Shown: one piece after another, positions 35,222-41,955 of the stretch
How the letters are laid out: the number at the start of each line of letters is the position of its first letter
Numbering within the stretch: position 1 is the stretch's first letter
Source: Phycisphaeraceae bacterium
Lineage (GTDB): Bacteria > Planctomycetota > Phycisphaerae > Phycisphaerales > Phycisphaeraceae
Assembly (NCBI GenBank): GCA_002686995.1
Contig: NYZC01000348.1
Span: 1-60,439 of the forward strand
Reading direction: 5' to 3'
DNA: 60,439 nt
The notes under the pieces: generated by a model
What the model saw: only the letters and a program-made list of their open reading frames with translations
Database searches by the model: none
What the model was told of the DNA's origin: nothing
Translations under genes and position numbers: made by a program

Positions 35222-36526
35222 CTATTCGAACTTCCACACCGGCTTCGGCGGACCATCCGAAAACACCTCTTCGAGATAATGCCCCGTGCACTCCGTGGGC
35301 GCCGCCCCGAAGTGCTCGCCACGATCCATGTTGCGGTAGCTGAGCACGTGGTGCCATTCGCCGTCGCCCAGGCGAAGCGTCTCGCCGCTCGCATGATCCA
35401 CCATCCATCGTTCCTTGTAGCCCAGGCGACCGGGGTTGCTTGGAGGCGGACCGAACTCCTCCAGCGCGTTGCGCACGTGGATTTCGTCGAGCAGGTCGGT
35501 GCGGTCGTCGTTCAACGGTTGAATCACCAGCCAGTCGCGCTGGTGTCCGTGCTTGTTGCACACGATGTAGGGCGTCCCGTCCACCGCCTGGTTGATCGTG
35601 ATGGGCGCCTCGGCGCGACCGTTCTCCTTGCTGATGATCCGCGTCCACGTCGCCCCGCCGTCGGTGCTCCGAAAGATCGGAACCAGGAAGTTGTCGTCCT
35701 CGAAAGCTCCACGGGCCGTGAACAGCAGCGAACCGTCCACGTCACGCACGAGGCTTGGCTCCATCCACAGCGAGTCGTCGGCATTGAACACGACCGGCAC
35801 GTACGACACGGGCGCCCAGCCGTTCGGACCACGCCGCCAGCGCGACACGCCACCCGAACCCATCTTCTTGTGCTGGGGCAGATCGCCGTACGACGCGCCG
35901 ATCGGGACGAGAAAATCGTCCCCGTCAGGGACGCCGTACTTCAGCGGGGAATCCAGCAGCGGCCATTCCGTTCCGGACTCGGACGGCCGCAACGGCTCGT
36001 CCGGGCCGTACACCTCGAAGTCGTCGATGAGAAAGAAGTGCGTGTCGTAGGAGAACTGGTAGACATGGGTGCGCCAGATCACCTTCGTCCGCTTGTGCGA
36101 CTTCGAATAGTGCCCGCTGCCGAGCAGGGGAAAGTCGAGGCTGGTGCTGACACCGAACCCCGTACCGGCGTGCGGGTGCGGTGTGCCGTCGTCACGCAGC
36201 GCGCCGAGCGGCACGAAGCCTCCGACCACGTTGTAGTGGATGACGATCCGCCGCTGGCCCTTCGTATCGACGTACTTGTCGTTGCGAACGATCGGGATGG
36301 CCTGCGCCGGATCGATCCGATCCAGGTCGTCGAAGAGAAAGACATCGCTCCCGTTTTCGAAATCGCCGGCGGGATACCCCTCGTTGCGGAGGCAGCAGAT
36401 CGCGGCGGCGGTCTTCGGCGCCACCTGGAACAGCCAGGCGCCGCCGTAACGGCACACCTCGCCGGGTGGCGGATTGATGCACTCTGTCAAGCGAGGGGGA
36501 TTGGATGTCACGCTCGTAATCGCCAT
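35222..36526 (-). CDS. Asp-box (sialidase-fold-like) protein, paralogue S4
   Basis: The 434-residue protein starts at ATG 36526 (MAITSVTSNPPRL), with AAGGAG inside the end of the upstream methyltransferase gene. It belongs to the S1/S2 subgroup (GDFENGSDVFLFDDLDR, RNDKYVDTKGQRRIVIHY). A small insertion (PGRLGYKERWMVDHASGE) interrupts the usual FMDHPNG block. The Asp box is STDGGATWTR. The first ATG is only 3 bases after the stop of the homocysteine methyltransferase gene, so the pair is translationally coupled, an odd combination for a propeller protein. Confidence 0.8.
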   Translation of the reverse strand: MAITSVTSNPPRLTECINPPPGEVCRYGGAWLFQVAPKTAAAICCLRNEGYPAGDFENGSDVFLFDDLDRIDPAQAIPIVRNDKYVDTKGQRRIVIHYNVVGGFVPLGALRDDGTPHPHAGTGFGVSTSLDFPLLGSGHYSKSHKRTKVIWRTHVYQFSYDTHFFLIDDFEVYGPDEPLRPSESGTEWPLLDSPLKYGVPDGDDFLVPIGASYGDLPQHKKMGSGGVSRWRRGPNGWAPVSYVPVVFNADDSLWMEPSLVRDVDGSLLFTARGAFEDDNFLVPIFRSTDGGATWTRIISKENGRAEAPITINQAVDGTPYIVCNKHGHQRDWLVIQPLNDDRTDLLDEIHVRNALEEFGPPPSNPGRLGYKERWMVDHASGETLRLGDGEWHHVLSYRNMDRGEHFGAAPTECTGHYLEEVFSDGPPKPVWKFE

Positions 36527-36529
36527 GAT

Positions 36530-37489
36530 TCACTCCTTGATTCCGGCAACATCCAGCCCGCGATCCTGACACCACTGCGTCATCGCCCGGCCCATGGCGC
36601 GCAGGTCGTCGCCTCTCACGCCGCAACAGCCGCCGATGATACTCACGCCGGCGTCGAGTAATCGGGGCACCGCCCTGATCAGGGCGTCTCGCTTGCTCAG
36701 TCCGGGCTCCAGCGGACACTGGTGCTCATCACCATTGGGCTGCATGATCACCGGACGATCGCTCAAGGCAACGATTCGCTTCGCCATCGCCTCGTAATCA
36801 CCGATGTCGAATCCCTGCCCGCAGTGCGTGCCCACGATGTCGGCTCCGGCGTCGATTGCGATGCGCACCATGGCCTCGAGGTCCGGCCCCCACGTTCTCC
36901 GCCCGTCCGGCGACGGCATCGGCGTTCGATACTCGCCTTCAGGTGTCTTCCCGAAAACCGGCGTGGCGATTACGGGTCCGTCGCTCGCCTGCCGCGCCGC
37001 CTCGACTGCAATCTTCAGCTCCCGGGGATCAGCGATGTACTCGATGATGATCCCTTCGACCCCACCGTCCAGGAGAACACGTGCCTGGTTCGAATGAAAC
37101 GCCCGCAAAGCGTCGTCATCGAGCGGCTCGACCACCCGGGGCGGCCCGATGTCGCCCAGCACCCATGCACGATCCCCTGCCACCCGGCGCGCGATCTTCG
37201 TGGCGGCGCGGACCATCCGATCGGTGCCGTATGTCACCTTCCACCGTTCCAGCAGGTACGGCGTCACGTGAAACGTATTCGTGAGGATGAGCTCACTCCC
37301 CGCTTCGAGGTACTCCCGGTGCACGATCTCGACGACGTCGGGATGCTCGACGTTCATCGGACCCGATCGGTGCGCCTGTTCCGGCGTGAGCCCGTAACGC
37401 TGTCCGACCTCGCGCAACCGGAGCACCATGGAGCCGTCGCCCATGACCGGACCTTGTGACAGCCGTTCAAGCAATCCGATCTTCGACAT
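36530..37489 (-). CDS. Homocysteine S-methyltransferase family protein
   Basis: The 319-residue protein has the Pfam S-methyl_trans barrel. It begins LLERLSQGPVMGDGSMVLRL (G-D-G instead of the common D-G-A/G) and has ILTNTFHVT, IIIEYIADPRELKIAVEAA, GTHCGQGFDIGDYEAM and C-terminal GVSIIGGCCGV. The Cys in GTHCG and the Cys-Cys in GGCCG are the expected zinc ligands. Members transfer methyl from betaine, S-methylmethionine or another donor to homocysteine. The donor cannot be told. It is coupled to S4 downstream and divergent from the secreted barrel gene at 37583. Confidence 0.85.
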   Translation of the reverse strand: MSKIGLLERLSQGPVMGDGSMVLRLREVGQRYGLTPEQAHRSGPMNVEHPDVVEIVHREYLEAGSELILTNTFHVTPYLLERWKVTYGTDRMVRAATKIARRVAGDRAWVLGDIGPPRVVEPLDDDALRAFHSNQARVLLDGGVEGIIIEYIADPRELKIAVEAARQASDGPVIATPVFGKTPEGEYRTPMPSPDGRRTWGPDLEAMVRIAIDAGADIVGTHCGQGFDIGDYEAMAKRIVALSDRPVIMQPNGDEHQCPLEPGLSKRDALIRAVPRLLDAGVSIIGGCCGVRGDDLRAMGRAMTQWCQDRGLDVAGIKE

Positions 37490-37582
37490 GGTGAGCGCTA
37501 CCAGTCACCGCCTGCGGGGTGATACCATTCAGTATTCCGATCATACCGTACCCTCGGCGGCCTCGAACGGAGCAGACACCCG

Positions 37583-39484
37583 ATGAAGCAGTTCGCACCT
37601 GCCGCTGTCGTCCTGCTCTGCCTGGCATGCGTGGCAACTGCCGGCAGCGCACCGCAATCGATCCGCTCCGGATGGGTCGGCGTCGACATGAGCTCGCGCT
37701 ACGACTTCAGCATGCTCGAGCCGATGGCGGCACATGGCATGAACACCGTGCTGCTTGCCCTCGAGCATCATTCCGATGACGAGATGCTGGAGACTTTCGA
37801 CCGCTGGCAGCGGCGGACCGACGCCCTCGGCCTTCGTGTGTTCTGCGGCGTCATGCTGTGGAACAAGGGTGACCTCGACCGCTTCCCCCTCGACCGCACT
37901 TTCGCCGATGCTCGCGGCAAGGCGATGCGACGCACGCCCTGCCCCAACGACGACGGCTTCTGGCAGCGCAGGGTCACCGACCTCTACATGCGGATCGCGA
38001 AGTGGAGCCGTGATCGGGCCAACGTCGATGGCATCCTTCTCGATGCCGAACTCTACGGCGGCGACGTCGGCACCTACCGGAGCGCCTGCTTCTGCGATCC
38101 CTGCCGCCGCGAGGTCGCGGCCGAGATGGGAATCGATGAATCGGCGCTGGGCCTGGAAGGCGAGGAGGCGGTCGCCGCCTACACGAGCGCGTCCGAGGCC
38201 ATCGTCGCACGCCGCAAGAAGCAGACGAGAATCGCGGTGCACGCGGAGAACCCGCGCCTGATCCTGGCCGCCTACGACGTCGACGGATCGCCGGTCCCCT
38301 TCTACCGCGGGCTCATCCGCGCCTGGGGCACGCCCGAACGACCGTTTCTCGTCTGCAGCGCGGGAACGTACCAGACCGGCTACACCACGACGCTGCAACC
38401 GGATCGCATCGAGCAATGCCGCGCCTGGGGCCTGCACGTCGAATGGCTCGGTGGCCTGTGGACCAAGCGCATCCCTCACGAGAATCTCGCCGAGAACCTC
38501 TACTACATGGCCCGCGACACGCGCGGGTACTGGCTTTACCACATGCGTTCGTTCTCGACGCCGGTGCCGAGCGCCGCGCGGCTTCCCGGCCTCGGCGCCC
38601 TCGCCTACTGGAAGCAAATCAAGCGGGCACACCGCGAGATCGACGCCTGGCAGCAATCCAGGGGGCGCCACGATTCCACGCTGACAATCCGGCCGTTCCA
38701 AACGGCACCGCCCGGCGTCGACACGACGCGTCACCGGCCGGTAAAGCTGGCGGCAGGAGACGATCCGCCCGACGACCTGCCGGGGTTCCTCCTGCGCCAC
38801 ACCGAGCAGCTGTTCCACATCGCGGCCGATCGCGGCGACACCGTCAGCCTGACGCTTCACTTCGATTCGGCGCATCCGACCAAGAAGAAGATGGACGCCG
38901 CGGCCATCGTCGTGGTGGATCCGGCAGGCCGGGTCGTCCTCCACGATGCGTTCCGCCGCAGCGACTTCGGTGACGACCGCGGCCCTCACGGTCGCTTCGT
39001 CGGCTCGCGCGACGTCACCTTCGAGGCCGGGCAGGCAGGCACGTACAGCCTCTTCGTGAAGAGCGTGTACTACGCCTTCAACATCAGCGCGTCCTCCCAC
39101 CCGTGGATCGCGTCCATGGGCTACCCGAACGGAACGAACTACACCCGCGTCGACTACCCCGAGCACCTGTTCCTGGTTACCCGCGCCGGTGCTGCGAATG
39201 CCCGGATCGACGTGACCTGCACGCCGATGAATCGCCCCGGCACGATCACGCTCCGCGACTCGGACGGTCGCACGCTCGCCAGCGGGCAGATCCAGGGGGA
39301 TCCCAGGGCAAAGCATCGCGGCAGCCTCACCCTCGAATTCAAACCAGGCGCGGGCCCCCAGGTCGTTCGTATGACCTTCGAACCGGCCGGAAGAATGCGG
39401 GACACCAACCTCTACCCGGGAGATGGATTCACGCCGTGGATCGGCGCCACGGCGGACGCGCCGTTTCCGGCGGAGGCGCATTAG
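37583..39484 (+). CDS. Secreted barrel enzyme with CFCxPC motif, copy D1
   Basis: The 633-residue protein has a signal peptide (MKQFAPAAVVLLCLACVATA). Residues about 30-370 resemble a TIM-barrel glycoside hydrolase: GVDMSSRYD, GMNTVLLALEHH, GILLDAELYGGDV with acidic residues, ACFCDPCRREVAAEMGID, a Cys-rich loop seen in other planctomycete barrels, HVEWLGGLWTKRIPHENLAENLYYMAR and GYWLYHMRS. Residues about 420-620 form one or two beta-sandwich domains (TYSLFVKSVYYAFNIS, GTITLRDSDGRTL). The paralogue at 51484-53481 shares all these blocks. I do not recognise an EC activity. It is isolated between divergent and convergent genes. Confidence 0.75.
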   Translation: MKQFAPAAVVLLCLACVATAGSAPQSIRSGWVGVDMSSRYDFSMLEPMAAHGMNTVLLALEHHSDDEMLETFDRWQRRTDALGLRVFCGVMLWNKGDLDRFPLDRTFADARGKAMRRTPCPNDDGFWQRRVTDLYMRIAKWSRDRANVDGILLDAELYGGDVGTYRSACFCDPCRREVAAEMGIDESALGLEGEEAVAAYTSASEAIVARRKKQTRIAVHAENPRLILAAYDVDGSPVPFYRGLIRAWGTPERPFLVCSAGTYQTGYTTTLQPDRIEQCRAWGLHVEWLGGLWTKRIPHENLAENLYYMARDTRGYWLYHMRSFSTPVPSAARLPGLGALAYWKQIKRAHREIDAWQQSRGRHDSTLTIRPFQTAPPGVDTTRHRPVKLAAGDDPPDDLPGFLLRHTEQLFHIAADRGDTVSLTLHFDSAHPTKKKMDAAAIVVVDPAGRVVLHDAFRRSDFGDDRGPHGRFVGSRDVTFEAGQAGTYSLFVKSVYYAFNISASSHPWIASMGYPNGTNYTRVDYPEHLFLVTRAGAANARIDVTCTPMNRPGTITLRDSDGRTLASGQIQGDPRAKHRGSLTLEFKPGAGPQVVRMTFEPAGRMRDTNLYPGDGFTPWIGATADAPFPAEAH

Positions 39485-39612
39485 CTTCTTCCCCCGTCAC
39501 TTCTTGTGACGATGACGAGAAGTTGAAGAACCACCGATCCCGGCGCGTCGCGTCGGGACGGATAGGGCATCGGGGCTCGCTTCGCTTGACCGCAGCACGC
39601 GCACTGGTCGTC

Positions 39613-39751
39613 GGCGAACCGCGCGGCGTAAGCCCGCGGGTCAGATGTGAGTCCATCCTGTCACGAACGGATCGTTTGGCGCGTGTCAACCGCATCGGCT
39701 GATGAGGCCGTCACGGCATTCGACCCGCGGGCTGACGCCACGCGGTTCGCC
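39613..39751. repeat. Palindromic element, family R1, full copy
   Basis: The left arm GGCGAACCGCGCGGCGTAAG continues into CCCGCGGGTC to 39642, and the right arm 39721-39751 (CGACCCGCGGGCTGACGCC, then CGCGGTTCGCC) is its imperfect reverse complement, with about 78 bases between. The 310-bp gap between convergent genes holds this element and no gene. It is the best-preserved R1 copy in the window. Confidence 0.8.
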
Positions 39752-39794
39752 TTGTCGTGTACGGCGCCGCCGACGTTCAGCCTCCACCGTGCCG

Positions 39795-41834
39795 CTACTT
39801 CTCCACCGGCACCACGATGCCCCGGATGATCAGCCTCTGGCAGAAGATGAACACCAGCAGCGTCGGTATGCCCGCAAGCAGAACGCTCGTCTGGATCACC
39901 GGTCGCGGGGCGCTGATCTGAAGCTGGAAGATCCAGACCATCAGCGTCCACATGTCACGATCCGGAATGATGATCAGCGCCATCATGAACTCGCTGTACG
40001 CGGCAGTGAACGCGGAGAGTGCAAGCACCGCGAGGATCGGCTTGCTCAGCGCCATCGTCATCGACCAGAACTGCGTCCACGGGCCGGCACCGTCGATGTC
40101 GGCCATCTCGTACATCTCGCGCGGCAGCGAGTCGAAGAACCCCTTGAGAAGGAAGATGCCGTAGCCGTTGGCCATCGAAGGCAGGATGAGGGCCCAGAAC
40201 GTATTCAGCGTGCTCACCGGTCCCACGTCGATGCCGATCGCGCCGGCGATCCAGGGCACCACCCACCATCCCGCCACGACTCCGGCTCCCGTAGCGATCG
40301 ACGCGACGATCGCCTCCGGCGCGCGCGGAAACCGCCGGAGGCCGAACACGAGCACCGCGGCCGCGACCGCGACGCCCACGACAAGCGACCAGAGCGGGAA
40401 ATGCTTGAGGAGCACGAACGCCGGGATCATGGTGACCTCGGCCGGAAAGGCCATCGTCGCCATGCAGATCAGCAGCACCTTGTACTGGCTCGGAAGCCGG
40501 TACCGGGACAGACCGTAGGCCGCCATCGGATTGACCAGCAGCGTCGTAAGCACCGAAAGGAAGCAATAGATCGCGGTATTTCGAACTGCTTTCCCATGAA
40601 GCAGGATGTAGTCGGCGACGTGGATGTAGTTCCGTCGAACCTCCTCCCACCGGATCGCCCCCTTTCGCTCCACGAAGTCGGCATGGTCCGCTTCGGCCAG
40701 CGGCAGCGCGAGCATTTCGTCGGCGGGCGTCACCCCGGCTTGCGCCGCGTGATCGATGAACGCATGAGTCGGGCCGTACACCTCGATCGCTTCGACCGGA
40801 CAGACGTCACGATCGCGAATGAACGCCGACCAGTCGTCCTGCGCAAGAAGCGTTGGCGGGACACTCGTCGGAAATGGGATGGCATCAAAGCCGGTCCATG
40901 CCGTGCCGTGGGCGACGTTGTACGCATCGATGTCCGGATATCGATCCAGTCGCGCAACGAAGTCGCCGAAGCGATCCGCGAGCCGATCATCCAGGCGCAG
41001 AAACGCCAGGTTCAGCTCCTCGCGCACGTAAACCTGCCAGTCCTCCCTCGCCTTCGGCGCCCTGGGCGCCCGACGCGAAAGCCTGATCCGGCGCGGGTCG
41101 CCCCACTCTGTTCCGTGCTCCCGGTTGTAGCCTTCGAGGCTGCCGTAGACCGGTCGCAGGTACATATGCCAGAAGAAGCCGTCGAGGTTGACCGGCACGC
41201 GATCACGCGGCGGCACCGAGCGCTTGTACACATTGAACGCCGACTGGATGTCGTCGTCAGGCGGATCGGCGATCGAGCGGTACCGGCGGCTGTGCAGTCC
41301 GTGCGTGAACAGCGCCACCTCCTCCCAGCTCTCGAACCCGCTTCGGAAATGATCGTTCATCGCCTTGAGGTCGTCGTCGAACCGCCGGCGCATCACCTTC
41401 CGAAAGCCGCGGGCGTGGCGACGGAAGTATCGCCGATGACCGGTTCCTCCCGCCTCCGCGACCATGAACCAGCTGACGGGCCAATCGGCCTGAGCCCGGT
41501 ACGCCCGGTACGCTTCAACCCACGCCGGATCGATACGATCGACCGGCTCGATCCGGTCCCAGCTTTGGTACACCTGCTGGTGCACGGCCTCCGTCCGATC
41601 GACGTAGACGTAGCGTGATTCGAGGTATTTGCGATACAGCACATCGTCGTCGAACCAGTACGCCGGCACGATCGTAAACGCGTCGGTATCCACCTCGCTC
41701 TTGAACGACCCCGAGATCATCAGCAGAAACGGATAGATCATCGTCGCGGCGCCGAGCGCCAGCGCCAGGTACATCGCGGCGAAGAGCACGCGAACCTTCC
41801 AGGAGCGACGACCTATATGACTGATAATCGGCAT
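39795..41834 (-). CDS. CUT1-type ABC sugar permease (MalG-like) with large extracellular insert
   Basis: The 679-residue protein is more than twice the usual 270-300. TM1 is at about 16-41. A hydrophilic region of about 350 residues follows (50-400), then a normal MalG-type core with TM segments from about 415 and the ATPase-contact EAA loop (EMYEMADIDGAGPWTQFW, about 573-590). A further pair of hydrophobic segments (about 480-535) is also extra. The insert has two copies of a module: YNREHGTEW...EDWQVYVREEL (about 236-273) and YNVAHGTAW...DDWSAFIRD (about 305-341). Being after TM1, it should lie outside the membrane and could bind the substrate or its binding protein. It is 120 bp downstream of the fused binding protein/permease gene. 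No ATPase gene is near. Confidence 0.85.
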   Translation of the reverse strand: MPIISHIGRRSWKVRVLFAAMYLALALGAATMIYPFLLMISGSFKSEVDTDAFTIVPAYWFDDDVLYRKYLESRYVYVDRTEAVHQQVYQSWDRIEPVDRIDPAWVEAYRAYRAQADWPVSWFMVAEAGGTGHRRYFRRHARGFRKVMRRRFDDDLKAMNDHFRSGFESWEEVALFTHGLHSRRYRSIADPPDDDIQSAFNVYKRSVPPRDRVPVNLDGFFWHMYLRPVYGSLEGYNREHGTEWGDPRRIRLSRRAPRAPKAREDWQVYVREELNLAFLRLDDRLADRFGDFVARLDRYPDIDAYNVAHGTAWTGFDAIPFPTSVPPTLLAQDDWSAFIRDRDVCPVEAIEVYGPTHAFIDHAAQAGVTPADEMLALPLAEADHADFVERKGAIRWEEVRRNYIHVADYILLHGKAVRNTAIYCFLSVLTTLLVNPMAAYGLSRYRLPSQYKVLLICMATMAFPAEVTMIPAFVLLKHFPLWSLVVGVAVAAAVLVFGLRRFPRAPEAIVASIATGAGVVAGWWVVPWIAGAIGIDVGPVSTLNTFWALILPSMANGYGIFLLKGFFDSLPREMYEMADIDGAGPWTQFWSMTMALSKPILAVLALSAFTAAYSEFMMALIIIPDRDMWTLMVWIFQLQISAPRPVIQTSVLLAGIPTLLVFIFCQRLIIRGIVVPVEK

Positions 41835-41845
41835 CGGTGTTCAAA

Positions 41846-41955
41846 GGGACAAAGTGTCAAGTGTCAAGTGTCAAGGGGAAAAGGACGAGGACAACCACGC
41901 GCCCTTTTCCCCTTTTCCCTTTCCCCTTTGCCCTTGACACTTGACACTTTGTCCC
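41846..41955. repeat. Inverted pair of heptamer arrays (AAGTGTC) between transporter genes
   Basis: GGGACAAAGTGTCAAGTGTC at 41846-41865 matches the reverse complement of the far end (up to 41955) perfectly over at least 20 bases, and A/G-rich units pair loosely further in. The array touches the stop codon of the upstream permease fusion. Transcribed, it would form a stem of over 30 bp between two genes of one operon and may reduce downstream expression or protect the upstream mRNA. Confidence 0.85.

Noticed and set aside
37490..37582. Possible SAM or cobalamin riboswitch before the homocysteine methyltransferase
   Set aside because: The 93-bp divergent gap is short and shows no recognisable riboswitch core or terminator hairpin.
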